DNA from: CAVONB01 sp963697205
Lineage (GTDB): Bacteria; Pseudomonadota; Alphaproteobacteria; Rhizobiales; Hyphomicrobiaceae
Direction: 5' to 3'
NCBI GenBank assembly: GCA_963697205.1
Contig: CAVONB010000002.1
Span: 372,001 to 436,000, forward strand
Length of the DNA stretch: 64,000 nt
This document shows, in pieces, positions 10,958 through 19,474 of the stretch. Numbering within the stretch: the stretch's first letter is position 1; each line of letters starts with the position of its first letter. Under the pieces are notes generated by a model. It worked only from the letters and a program-made list of their open reading frames with translations, had not been told where the DNA came from and ran no database searches. A program made the translations under genes and the position numbers.

Positions 10958-11182
10958 TCACGGCCCCACGAACGCCAGCGCGAACACGCATAACAGCGCC
11001 ACCACGACCGCCACTTGCAGCCAGGTCGACGCACGGCTCGCGCCCGCCGACTGGCGCACGACCATGTCTTCCAGCTCCAGTCGGTCGAGAACGGATTTCT
11101 CGTGCGTCGAAACGGCATCGCCGCTGACGGTTGCCCGTCCGGCGCCGTGAGTGTCCCGGTCGCGCAGCGTATCGGCGCCCAT
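10958..11182 (-). CDS. Small single-pass membrane protein, unknown function
   Basis: A 74-residue reading frame starting at ATG 11182 after CGCGGGGGTCAC, a reasonable ribosome binding site. The N-terminal half is charged and contains KSVLDRLELEDMVVRQSA. The C-terminal third is one hydrophobic helix (about residues 53-72, WLQVAVVVALLCVFALAFV), consistent with a tail-anchored protein. No family is recognised. It lies 14 bases from the convergent dcd stop codon. Coding potential is supported by amino-acid composition and the start signal only. Confidence 0.55.
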   Translation of the reverse strand: MGADTLRDRDTHGAGRATVSGDAVSTHEKSVLDRLELEDMVVRQSAGASRASTWLQVAVVVALLCVFALAFVGP

Positions 11183-11356
11183 GTGACCCCCGCGAGGTGA
11201 AACAGAACGCTGTCCGCGTTCACACCCCGCACTCTTCCACGAACGCGCCTTGGACCATATTGGCCATTGAGCCTAGATCGAAGACGGCCGCGCCACCTTG
11301 AATCCCACGACGTCGGCCACGGTCGGCCGAACGCAGGCACGCGACCGCCACGCCTC

Positions 11357-12607
11357 TCACGCCGGCGCCGCTGCCAGCGGCGTCTGCCGCGACCGGAAAA
11401 GCAGCCAGCCGACGATGACAAGATTGAGCGCGTTCCACACGACACCGTTGAGGAACGCCCAATGATAAGACCCCGTGGCATCGTAGATCGCGCCCGACAC
11501 CCATCCCCCCAGCGCCATGCCGAACAGCGTGGCCGAGATGACCAGACCGACGCGGGCGCCCGCCTCCTCCGGCTTGAAGTATTCCCGCACGACGATCGCA
11601 TACATCGGCACGATGCCCCCCTGGAACAGACCGAACAGCCCCGACACGACATAGAGCGACACGAGCCCGTCGAAAGGTAGGTAGAGCAGCAACGCCACGC
11701 CCTGCAGGAACGAGCTGAGCAGCAGCGTCGCCACGCCGCCGATGCGGTCGCAAATCACGCCCGACAGCAACCGGCTGACGATGCCCAGACCCAGCATCAC
11801 CGACAGCATTTCCGCGCCACGCGCCGCCCCGTAGCCAAGATCGCTGCAATAGGCCACCAGATGCACCTGCGGCATCGACATGGCCACGCAGCACGCAACG
11901 CCCGCACATACGAGCAGCATCTGCAGCGCAAGCGGAGAAACACCGAGATCGCGAGCCGGCGCACGTGCCGCCAGCGCCGAGGCAGCCGTCGGTCGCAGCG
12001 CCTCGCCCGCAACGGGCAGCTTGCGCGCCAGACCGAGCGTGAGGGGCAACAGCATCAGAAAACAGAAGATGCCGTAGCCGATCAGTGTCGCCCGCCAGCC
12101 CTCCGTGGAGATGAAGTGCTGCAGGATCGGCGGCCAGATCGTACCCGCAAGATAATTGCCTGAAGCGCACACCGTCACCGCGATGCCGCGCCGGCGGCGG
12201 AACCAGTGCGAGATGTCGGCCATCAGCGGCGCGAACATCGCCGAGCTGCCGAGCCCGATGAAGATCCCGTGCGCCAGCGCGTACTGCCACAGCGAGCCCG
12301 ACAGGCCCGCCGCCACGTAGCCTACCAACAGCGCCACCGCGCCGATACGCACCGGCACCAGGATGCCGTAGCGGTCCGACAGCCGCCCCATGAAGACGCC
12401 GCCGATCCCGAACCCGATCATCGTCAGCGTGTAGGGCAGCGAGGCATCCGCTCGCGCGACGCCGAACTCCGCCTGCACCGCCGGCAGCGCCACCACCACG
12501 GACCACATGCCGGTCGATCCGATCGCCCCGATCGCAAGCGCGGTGACAAGCCGCAACCACGCCTCGCGGCCGTCGATCGGGTCCTCGCGCAATGCCGTGT
12601 CGGCCAT
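11357..12607 (-). CDS. MFS transporter (copy 1 of a tandem pair)
   Basis: About 416 residues with twelve predicted membrane helices, a Major Facilitator Superfamily carrier. The loop 2-3 motif reads GVFMGRLSDRYG and the C-half equivalent reads GVICDRIGG. It resembles the oxalate/formate antiporter-monocarboxylate group, members of which move organic acids; the substrate is not known. ATG 12607 is chosen, with GAGAC close upstream; the upstream frame is non-membrane and not conserved with its paralogue. The gene just upstream encodes a close paralogue and shares long identical stretches such as APLMADISHWF and LPFDGLVSLYV. Confidence 0.9.
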   Translation of the reverse strand: MADTALREDPIDGREAWLRLVTALAIGAIGSTGMWSVVVALPAVQAEFGVARADASLPYTLTMIGFGIGGVFMGRLSDRYGILVPVRIGAVALLVGYVAAGLSGSLWQYALAHGIFIGLGSSAMFAPLMADISHWFRRRRGIAVTVCASGNYLAGTIWPPILQHFISTEGWRATLIGYGIFCFLMLLPLTLGLARKLPVAGEALRPTAASALAARAPARDLGVSPLALQMLLVCAGVACCVAMSMPQVHLVAYCSDLGYGAARGAEMLSVMLGLGIVSRLLSGVICDRIGGVATLLLSSFLQGVALLLYLPFDGLVSLYVVSGLFGLFQGGIVPMYAIVVREYFKPEEAGARVGLVISATLFGMALGGWVSGAIYDATGSYHWAFLNGVVWNALNLVIVGWLLFRSRQTPLAAAPA

Positions 12608-12670
12608 GTCTCGATGTCCCGCAGTTGCGCGTTGCGACCGTGGAGCAGACCACACGGGCCCGTGACGGCC

Positions 12671-13909
12671 TCAGGCCATCGCCAGGCCGCGCGCGCGCCG
12701 CGTGTTCCAGATCAGAAAACCGATGATGGCGATGTTGACGAGGTTCCAGCCGAAGCTGTGCGTGAAGGCCGTGTTGTAGGACCCCGTCGCATCGAAGATC
12801 GCCCCCGTCACCCAGCCGCCGAACGCCATGCCCACCAGCGTCGCCATTATGACGGTGCCGACCCGCTGGCCGGCTTCCCCCGGCGGGAAGTATTCACGCA
12901 CCACCAGCGTGTACATGGGAATGATGCCACCCATGAACAGGCCGAACAGCGCGGAGATGACGTAGAGCGAGACGAGCCCGTCGAACGGCAGGAAGAGCAG
13001 GAGGATGACCGCCTGCATCGTCGACCCGAACAGCAGCGTCTCCAGCGCCCCGATCCGGTCGGCGATGAAGCCCGCCGCGACCCGGCTGACGACGCTCATG
13101 AACAACAACAGCGCCAACATCTCCGCACCGCGCGCCGGCCCGTAGCCGAGATCCCCGCAGTATGCGACGAGATGCACCTGCGGCGTCGCCATCGCCACGC
13201 AGCAGCCCACGCCCGCGATCATCAGCAGCACCAACAGCGCGCGCGAGGACAGGTTGATCGGCCGCGTCTGCCAGGCCGGAGCCCCCACCTGCCGGGCCGT
13301 CAACTGCGGGGCGCGCGTGCGAAACGCAAACGCCAGCGGCAGCAACGCGACGATCGCGAACAGCCCATACCCGATATGCGTCGCCCGCCAGCCGTCCGTG
13401 GCGATGTAGTGCTGCAGGATCGGCGGCCACACCGTCCCCGACAGCGCATTCCCGCACGCACAGAACGAGACGGCGATGCCGCGATGCTTGTGGAACCAGT
13501 GCGAGATGTCGGCCATCAGCGGCGCAAACAGCGCCGACGTGCCGAGCCCGATCAACAGCCCGTAGGCCAGCCCATACTCGGTCAGCGTGCGCGCGAACCC
13601 CGCCGCCACGTAGCCCACGCTCAGCAGCACGCTGCCGATCACGATCGCCACCATCACGCCGAAACGATCCATCACGCGGCCCATCGCGATGCCGCCAACG
13701 CCGAAACCGATCATCGCCAGCGTGAACGGCAGCGCGGCCTCCGACCGGCTCGCACCGAACTCCGCTTGCACCGCAGGCAGCGCGACCATGTGCGACCACA
13801 TGCCGGTGCAGCCGACGATGCCCAGCACCAGCGCCGCAGCCAGCCTGAGCCAAGCCTTGCGGGAATCGATATCCCCGGCCGCCTCCTCGCCGTAACCAAC
13901 CGTCGCCAC
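12671..13909 (-). CDS. MFS transporter (copy 2 of a tandem pair)
   Basis: A twelve-helix MFS carrier of 412 residues. The best start is GTG 13909, with AAGGAG eight bases upstream; a GTG at 13918 overlaps that ribosome binding site. Loop motif GIAMGRVMDRFG and its C-half copy GFIADRIGA are visible. It is paralogous to the downstream gene across its length (for example VALPAVQAEFG and PQVHLVAYC), and the two are 63 bases apart on the same strand, pointing to tandem duplication. Divergence in the central loop and C-terminus suggests different substrates. The substrate class is probably organic anions, by family resemblance. Confidence 0.9.
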   Translation of the reverse strand: MATVGYGEEAAGDIDSRKAWLRLAAALVLGIVGCTGMWSHMVALPAVQAEFGASRSEAALPFTLAMIGFGVGGIAMGRVMDRFGVMVAIVIGSVLLSVGYVAAGFARTLTEYGLAYGLLIGLGTSALFAPLMADISHWFHKHRGIAVSFCACGNALSGTVWPPILQHYIATDGWRATHIGYGLFAIVALLPLAFAFRTRAPQLTARQVGAPAWQTRPINLSSRALLVLLMIAGVGCCVAMATPQVHLVAYCGDLGYGPARGAEMLALLLFMSVVSRVAAGFIADRIGALETLLFGSTMQAVILLLFLPFDGLVSLYVISALFGLFMGGIIPMYTLVVREYFPPGEAGQRVGTVIMATLVGMAFGGWVTGAIFDATGSYNTAFTHSFGWNLVNIAIIGFLIWNTRRARGLAMA

Positions 13910-13983
13910 CGGGCGCACTCCTTCGTTGCCGGGATCGTCTGCTCGGCGGATCCCTCCACCGGTCGCAATAGTAACTGCTGGCT

Positions 13984-15165
13984 TCAGCGCGCGAAGTAGC
14001 GCGCGATGAAGTCCTGGTAGATTTCGGTGAGGCGAATGAGATCCTCCACCGCCACGCGCTCGTCGACCGAATGGATCGTCTGGTTGACGAGGCCGAATTC
14101 GATCACCGGGCATGTATCCTTGATGAAGCGAGCATCCGACGTGCCCCCGCCCGTCGAAAGATTGGGCGTGCGACCGGTCACCTTCGCCACCGCTCCGCGC
14201 ATGATGTCGACCAGCGGACCGGGCTCGGTCACGAACACGTCGCCCGTGCTCGAGAAGCTCAGCGCAAAGCGCGCGCCCCCGCATGCCGCCGCCGCCGCAT
14301 CGCAGCGCGTCCTGACCCACGCTTCCAGCCTCGCCCGCGTCCAGCTGTCGTTGTAGCGCATGTTGAATTTCGCGCGCGCTTCACCCGGGATCACGTTCGT
14401 CGCAGTGTTCGGCACCGAGATCACGGTCACCTCCAGGCTCGACGGCTCGAAGTGCGCCGTGCCGTGATCGAGCCGCTGCGACGACAACGCCGTGATGAAC
14501 TGCGCGAGCTTCGGCACGGGATTGTCGGCCAGCTGCGGGTAGGCGGAGTGCCCCTGCTTGCCCGCCACCACAATTTCGGCGTTGAGCGAGCCGCGCCGGC
14601 CGATCTTGATGTCGTCGCCCAGCGCCTTGGGATTGGACGGCTCCCCCAGGATGCAGTCGTCGATGCGCTCCTGCCGCTCCATCAGCCAGCCGAGCACCTT
14701 GGCCGTCCCGTTGATCGAAGGGCCTTCCTCGTCACCCGTGATCAGCAGCGAGATCGCCCCCTTGGACAGGCCCGGCCCCGCGATATGGCGCAGCGCAGCT
14801 GCGACGAAGCACGCGATCGCCCCCTTCATGTCGACCGCCCCCCGGCCCCAAAGGAAACCGTCGCGGATCTCCGCGCCGAACGGCGGCGCCGTCCACGCCG
14901 CCTCGTTGCCGGCGGGCACGACGTCGGTATGGCCCGCAAAGCACAGATTGCGGCCCGGCTGCCCGCCCGGCGGCGTGTAGCGGGCATAAAGGTTTTCCAC
15001 GTCCGGCGTGTCCGGCGCGGAAAACGTCATGCGGTGGCATTCGAAGCCCGCCGGCTCCAGCACCGATTGCAGGACACTCAGCGCGCCCCCCTCCTCCGGC
15101 GTGACCGAAGGACAGCGCACCAGCGCTTGCGTCAGGGCGACGGGATCTGCGTCGTGGGATGTCAT
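13984..15165 (-). CDS. dapE: Succinyl-diaminopimelate desuccinylase
   Basis: DapE removes succinate from N-succinyl-LL-2,6-diaminopimelate in the succinylase branch of lysine and peptidoglycan precursor synthesis. It is a two-zinc M20-family enzyme. Metal and catalytic motifs seen are FAGHTDVVPAG, WGRGAVDMKGA and LLITGDEEGPSINGT, with STGGGTSDARFI toward the C-terminus. The dimerisation lid lies between about residues 180 and 290. ATG 15165 gives 393 residues, close to the usual 375-385. dapD, two steps earlier in the same pathway, is about 5 kb away in the window but not in the same operon. Confidence 0.96.
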   Translation of the reverse strand: MTSHDADPVALTQALVRCPSVTPEEGGALSVLQSVLEPAGFECHRMTFSAPDTPDVENLYARYTPPGGQPGRNLCFAGHTDVVPAGNEAAWTAPPFGAEIRDGFLWGRGAVDMKGAIACFVAAALRHIAGPGLSKGAISLLITGDEEGPSINGTAKVLGWLMERQERIDDCILGEPSNPKALGDDIKIGRRGSLNAEIVVAGKQGHSAYPQLADNPVPKLAQFITALSSQRLDHGTAHFEPSSLEVTVISVPNTATNVIPGEARAKFNMRYNDSWTRARLEAWVRTRCDAAAAACGGARFALSFSSTGDVFVTEPGPLVDIMRGAVAKVTGRTPNLSTGGGTSDARFIKDTCPVIEFGLVNQTIHSVDERVAVEDLIRLTEIYQDFIARYFAR

Positions 15166-15259
15166 GGCGGGCGGCGCGGGCTCTCTGGGGTGATCTGGGG
15201 GCAACAAAAAACCAAGGTCGGTGCCGGACACTAGAACCACTCGGCTATCCGGGAAAGCC

Positions 15260-16006
15260 TCACCCGCCGCGACCCACCTCTGCCGCCGGCGCACGCGTCG
15301 CCGCCGCCTCGCCCAACCGGGCCGACTGGACGAGCGTGATCTTCTGCCAGATCTTGGACGACAGGCTGGTCGTCAGCCGCTCGATATCGTTGACGGCGTC
15401 GATCACCTGCACGTCGGTCGAGCTCTGCACATAGAGCGCGGCGACCTTGGCCGTCAGCGACAAGAGCTCCGAGCAATAGTCGAGGTAACGCGTCAGCTCG
15501 AACGGCGTCATGGTGCGCTGCGGCGAATGCGCCGTCGCCGGACCGCCTTCGATCACCACGCTCGGATCCTTGGTCAGCTGATGCATGTCGATCACATGGA
15601 TGATCGCCCTGAGCTCGTGCAGGTGCCGGAGCGCGGCGGCCCGCTTCAGCCGGCTCTCCAGCGTCACCAGGAACAGCACGGCGGCACCGACGACGATCGC
15701 GAGGTTCACTGCGGCCTCGATGCCCTGCATCATGCCGAACAGCTCCGTGCTCGCCCCCTCGATCTTCAGCCGGGCGACCACGGTCGCCAGCAGCGCCACG
15801 CCCGCCGCGATCACCAGCCCCGAAGCGATCCGCAGGCCGATGTTAGGCCGCGTGATATCTGCGATCCGCGACTGCGCGGCCTGGGCAACCCCGATCAGTT
15901 CGCGCGCGACCTTGCGCAGTCCGGCCTCGGGAAACCGCTCCCCGATCCGCTCCTCCAGCGTCGCGACGGTGCCGATGATCATTTCTGGATCGAGCGCGCG
16001 ATACAT
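15260..16006 (-). CDS. Two-helix membrane protein, unknown function
   Basis: A 248-residue protein starting at ATG 16006. It has a soluble N-terminal segment with LEERIGERFPE, two hydrophobic segments (about residues 75-95 GLRIASGLVIAAGVALLATV and 115-140 NLAIVVGAAVLFLV), then a cytoplasmic helical region with RHLHELRAIIHVIDMHQLTKDP. The C-terminal part has YLDYCSELLSLTAKVAALY and an Ala-rich end. The frame runs further upstream but that part is Arg-rich and not protein-like. It precedes dapE on the same strand with 94 bases between. I do not recognise a family. Confidence 0.7.
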   Translation of the reverse strand: MYRALDPEMIIGTVATLEERIGERFPEAGLRKVARELIGVAQAAQSRIADITRPNIGLRIASGLVIAAGVALLATVVARLKIEGASTELFGMMQGIEAAVNLAIVVGAAVLFLVTLESRLKRAAALRHLHELRAIIHVIDMHQLTKDPSVVIEGGPATAHSPQRTMTPFELTRYLDYCSELLSLTAKVAALYVQSSTDVQVIDAVNDIERLTTSLSSKIWQKITLVQSARLGEAAATRAPAAEVGRGG

Positions 16007-16330
16007 ACCGAGGCTGCCTGTCCCAAACCTGCCGTCCTGCGCCGCCGATCGGCGTCGGCGGTCGGCGTCGGCGTCGGCGCCAACCGGATCGATCTGGTCA
16101 AATCTATAGCACGTCAGACCTCGATGGAATCCAAGCCGACAGGCCGCAACACGGGCCCGGCCGCCCCCTAAAGAGACGCCACGTGCCGCGAAAGCGAACC
16201 GATGGGCCTTCTCCCGACCGCGCAGCGGTCGAGGCCGCAAGGCGGCCCGGCCGAACAGGCCGGCCCCGCGGAAGCGCTGCGCGCCGTGAGCGAAAAACAA
16301 AACAGTGTTTCGACGCAAGTCGGAAACACA
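16007..16330. other. Gene-free stretch upstream of the two-helix protein
   Basis: 324 bases between two minus-strand genes. It has a short run of GGCGTC-type repeats near 16048-16080 and an AT-richer patch around 16085-16110. No convincing promoter, terminator or RNA is visible. Confidence 0.4.
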
Positions 16331-16894
16331 CTAAGGCGAGCCCAAGGTCGCCCCGCCCGCCGCCCGTGGACGCCCGGCGCGCGAGGCACCTCCGCCAACG
16401 GACTGGGACGTCGCAGCGGTCCCTTGCACGGCATCGTCCTCGCCTTCGGTGCGCCGCGGCGGCGGTGCGGCCGGCACGCGCTCGTCACCGCGCGCAAGCC
16501 CAGGCATCAGGCCGAGCTCGATCAGCGCCCACAGCGTCAGGACGAGGCTGATGAAGCTCGCCGCGTGCGGCCACGGCGCCGAGACGCCCTGCCCCCGCAG
16601 CAGGACGGCGATCGCCTCCGCCGTCAGCGGTCCGGCGATGAAGGGCACCAGCCACAGCGCCGAACGGCCGCGATCGCGCAACCGCCGCAGCGCCGCCATC
16701 CAGGCGATCACCAAGGCCGTGATCCAGACCACGCCGTGCCAGAAGCCACGGCTCGCGCCCAGCGCCGAGGGCCCGAGGTTCTGCTCCACGAATGTCGAAA
16801 GCGCCAGCGCGCCGGACACGACGAAGGCCAGGCTCAACCAGAACATCAAACGGCCGATCCTCGGCCCCTGGCTAGCGTCGTAAGTCGTCGCCAT
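16331..16894 (-). CDS. DUF805-like membrane protein
   Basis: A 187-residue protein starting at ATG 16894 after GGGAGCAGGCGGCAGG. Four hydrophobic segments are visible between residues 15 and 135. The pattern RIGRLMFWLSL near the N-terminus and RLRDRGRSALWLVPF near residue 70 matches DUF805, a family of small inner-membrane proteins of unknown function. The last 50 residues are hydrophilic, Ala/Gly/Pro/Arg-rich and likely disordered. It is divergent from the BLUF gene, with 280 bases between starts. Confidence 0.7.
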   Translation of the reverse strand: MATTYDASQGPRIGRLMFWLSLAFVVSGALALSTFVEQNLGPSALGASRGFWHGVVWITALVIAWMAALRRLRDRGRSALWLVPFIAGPLTAEAIAVLLRGQGVSAPWPHAASFISLVLTLWALIELGLMPGLARGDERVPAAPPPRRTEGEDDAVQGTAATSQSVGGGASRAGRPRAAGGATLGSP

Positions 16895-17174
16895 CCTGCC
16901 GCCTGCTCCCTTGCGCTGTCGTTGACGTGCGACAGAATCCCCGCTGATCCCTCGAGCGTCAATCTTGAAATGGCCCGATGCACCAACCGCGAGGGGAAAA
17001 CAGTCTTGGCGCGGCGACATGGGGCGACGCGCGCGGGGGACATACGATCGACAGTCTGAGCCAAGCGCGCGTCGATGTCGTATAAGCACCAGGCGCGCAG
17101 GCCGCGCGCACATATGGCGCCAGCCGCGGCCGATGACGCCGCGACCACCGAATCGACGAGGCCTAAGGAGCCCA

Positions 17175-17609
17175 ATGTTCTACATCGTCTACGTCAGCGA
17201 AGCGAAGAAGCCCATGAGCGAGGCCGAGCTCGCCGGCATCTTGCGCAAGAGCCGCGAGAAGAACACCGCCGCCGGGATCAGCGGACTGCTGATCTACAAG
17301 TACGCGCCACGCTACGACCAGGGCAGCTTCCTGCAGCTCCTCGAAGGCGACGAGGCCGCCGTTCGCGCGACCTACGCCCGCATCGTCGCCGACAAGCGCC
17401 ACCACACCAAGATCATCCTGGAACAGGGCGACGCCCCCGAGCGCCAATTCCCCGACTGGTCGATGGGCTTTAAGAACGTCACCCCGGCCGGCATCGCCGC
17501 GCTCCCCGGCTTCGCCGACATCGCCGACGAGGCCTTCGACAGCCCCGCCTTCCGCAATCGCGTCCAGTCCGCCGTCGAGCTAATGCGCTTTTTCTACGAA
17601 TCCGACTGA
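17175..17609 (+). CDS. BLUF-domain blue-light sensor protein
   Basis: A stand-alone 144-residue BLUF photoreceptor. ATG 17175 has AAGGAG five bases upstream. BLUF domains bind FAD and respond to blue light through a Tyr-Gln hydrogen-bond switch. The key residues are present: Tyr6 in IVYVSEA, Asn30 in REKNTAAGISG, Gln54 in GSFLQLLEG, and WSMGF with Trp95 and Met97. There is an insertion of about six residues (YAPRYDQ) between the LLIY strand and the Gln motif compared with AppA or YcgF. No effector domain is fused; the C-terminal 40 residues are helical and may form the output interface. No obvious partner gene is adjacent. A soluble cytoplasmic location is expected. Confidence 0.9.
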   Translation: MFYIVYVSEAKKPMSEAELAGILRKSREKNTAAGISGLLIYKYAPRYDQGSFLQLLEGDEAAVRATYARIVADKRHHTKIILEQGDAPERQFPDWSMGFKNVTPAGIAALPGFADIADEAFDSPAFRNRVQSAVELMRFFYESD

Positions 17610-17784
17610 AACGTCGCCTGACTGATCGATTCCCGCGTCAGGCGCCTCCCCCCTGCCCGCGGCCGCCCGCGTGCTGCTGCCCCGATCGCGCCCGCATCAA
17701 TCTTTGTTGATCCCAGTTGATGCCGTCCCGGCGCCATCGGCTGCTAGGAGACGTCTCCGTCAGGTCCATGGAGCCACACAAAGC

Positions 17785-18666
17785 ATGCGTTCCCTCTCAA
17801 GTCTTGCCCTGCGCTTGTCAACCCTAGCCGTGGCGCTCGGTGCCGGCACCGCATCCACCTCAGCCCAGAACAAGCTGCGCTTCGCCGTTGGTCCCTTCCA
17901 GCCGACCGCGACCGACACCCGCAAAGCCTATGAGCCGTTCTTCAAGCACATCGCCGACGCGCTTGGAAAACCCTATGAGCTGGCCGTCACTACCGATTGG
18001 GCCGGCATCGCCGTGGCGCTCGCCAACAAGCAGGCCGACATCGCCTGGATGGGGCCGTGGGGCTACGTGCTCTCCCATGCGGAAGGCGGCGCGCAGGCGA
18101 TCGCTACAGTCAAATACCAGGGCAAGCCGAGTTACCACTCGATCATCGTCGCCCGTCCCGACATCAGCATCGCCAAGTGGCCCCAGGACGCCAAGGGCAT
18201 GAGGCTGTCGCTCGCCGACGTCGGCTCCACCTCGGGATGGCTGGTGCCCACCCACTACTTCAAGACGCAGGGCATCGACCCCAAGGCTTTCTTCAAGTAC
18301 CGCGACGGCGCCTCCCACGCCGCCCAGATCCTCTCCGTCGTCAACGGCCAGGTCGATCTCGCCTCCGACTACGACCGCAACATGAACAGCCTGGTGGATC
18401 GCGGCACGATCAAATCGAGCCAGTTCGCCGTCGTCTGGAAATCCGACCCGCTACCCAACGACCCTCTGGTCGTGCGAGAGGGCTTCGACGCGACATTGGC
18501 CAAAAAGGTACAGGACGCCGTGCTCGCGATCTCCGAGGCACAGGCACAGAAGTTAATGCCGAAAAATTACACCGGCTGGGTCGCCGCCAACCACGCCAGC
18601 TACAAGCTGATCGAGGACGCCGGCATCGCCGTCGGCCGCATCAAACCCAAGATGGCCACGAAGTAG
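17785..18666 (+). CDS. phnD: Phosphonate/phosphite-type ABC transporter substrate-binding protein
   Basis: A 293-residue periplasmic binding protein of the PhnD family. A signal peptide is clear (about residues 1-28, LRLSTLAVALGAGTASTSAQ with cleavage near SAQ). The mature part has RFAVGPFQPTATDTRKAYEPF, ADIAWMGPWGYVL and a SLADVGSTSGWLVP block typical of the phosphate/phosphite/phosphonate-binding group. ATG 17785 follows GGAGCCACACAAAGC. It is the first gene of a three-gene ABC importer. Family members bind phosphonates, phosphite or hypophosphite; the ligand cannot be chosen from sequence alone. Confidence 0.88.
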   Translation: MRSLSSLALRLSTLAVALGAGTASTSAQNKLRFAVGPFQPTATDTRKAYEPFFKHIADALGKPYELAVTTDWAGIAVALANKQADIAWMGPWGYVLSHAEGGAQAIATVKYQGKPSYHSIIVARPDISIAKWPQDAKGMRLSLADVGSTSGWLVPTHYFKTQGIDPKAFFKYRDGASHAAQILSVVNGQVDLASDYDRNMNSLVDRGTIKSSQFAVVWKSDPLPNDPLVVREGFDATLAKKVQDAVLAISEAQAQKLMPKNYTGWVAANHASYKLIEDAGIAVGRIKPKMATK

Positions 18667-18673
18667 CCGATCC

Positions 18674-19474
18674 GTGCACGGCACCCTGCCTCAAACCATA
18701 CGTCCATCGCGCAGTCCCGGCGAGTGCTTGCGCTTTGCCGGGCTTCTCGCGCTGGCCGCCGCAGCCTACGTCGTCTGCCTGCACGTCGCCGACGTCAGTC
18801 CAGCGCGCCTGTGGGAGGGCTTGCCGCGACTGGGCGCGTGGCTTGCGCGCGCTTGGCCACCCGACCTGTCCGAACTCGCCACCCTCTCTTATCGGGCCAC
18901 CGAGACGGTGGCCATGGGAACCGTCGGCACTTCGTTCGGCGTTCTGATCGCACTTCCACTGTGCCTGCTCGCCGCCACCAACGTCACCCCGTCGCGCTGG
19001 CTCTACTATCCCGCCCGCACCCTTCTCAACGCCCTGCGCGGCATCAATTCCTTCGTCTTCGCCCTGATCTTCGTCGCCGCCGTCGGCCTCGGCCCCTTCG
19101 CCGGAGTGCTCGGTGTGGCCCTGCATGCCGCAGGCTCGATCGCCAAGCTGTGGGCAGAAACCATCGAGACCGCCGAGCCCGGCCCTATAGAAGCGGTGAC
19201 CATGACCGGGGCAGGCCGACTCAAGACGATCCGCTATGCCCTGGTCCCGGACGTGCTGCCGAGCCTCGCCTCTCACACGCTCTATTTCTGGGAATGGAGC
19301 GTGCGCGCATCCACGGTGCTCGGCGTGGTCGGCGCTGGTGGCATCGGTCAGGAACTGAAGAACAGCGTAGACCTGCTGCTCTTCGATCGCGTCTTCACGA
19401 TTCTGGTTCTGGTTCTGCTCATGGTCACCGCCATCGACGCCATCAGCGCCTGGCTGCGCCGGAGGCTCGTATGA
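18674..19474 (+). CDS. phnE: Phosphonate-type ABC transporter permease
   Basis: A 266-residue inner-membrane permease starting at GTG 18674, seven bases after phnD. It has about six hydrophobic segments and the BPD-type coupling region EAVTMTGAGRLKTIRYALVP, which docks on the ATPase. The C-terminal block VLGVVGAGGIGQELKNSVDL is characteristic of PhnE. It passes the ligand delivered by the PhnD-like protein across the inner membrane. Its stop overlaps the phnC start (ATGA), so the two are translationally coupled. Confidence 0.9.
   Translation: MHGTLPQTIRPSRSPGECLRFAGLLALAAAAYVVCLHVADVSPARLWEGLPRLGAWLARAWPPDLSELATLSYRATETVAMGTVGTSFGVLIALPLCLLAATNVTPSRWLYYPARTLLNALRGINSFVFALIFVAAVGLGPFAGVLGVALHAAGSIAKLWAETIETAEPGPIEAVTMTGAGRLKTIRYALVPDVLPSLASHTLYFWEWSVRASTVLGVVGAGGIGQELKNSVDLLLFDRVFTILVLVLLMVTAIDAISAWLRRRLV

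Noticed and set aside
12206..13999. Plus-strand open frame of about 600 codons opposite the MFS pair
   Set aside because: Hydrophilic His/Arg/Asp repeats mirror membrane-protein codons; it spans two unrelated minus genes and their spacer.
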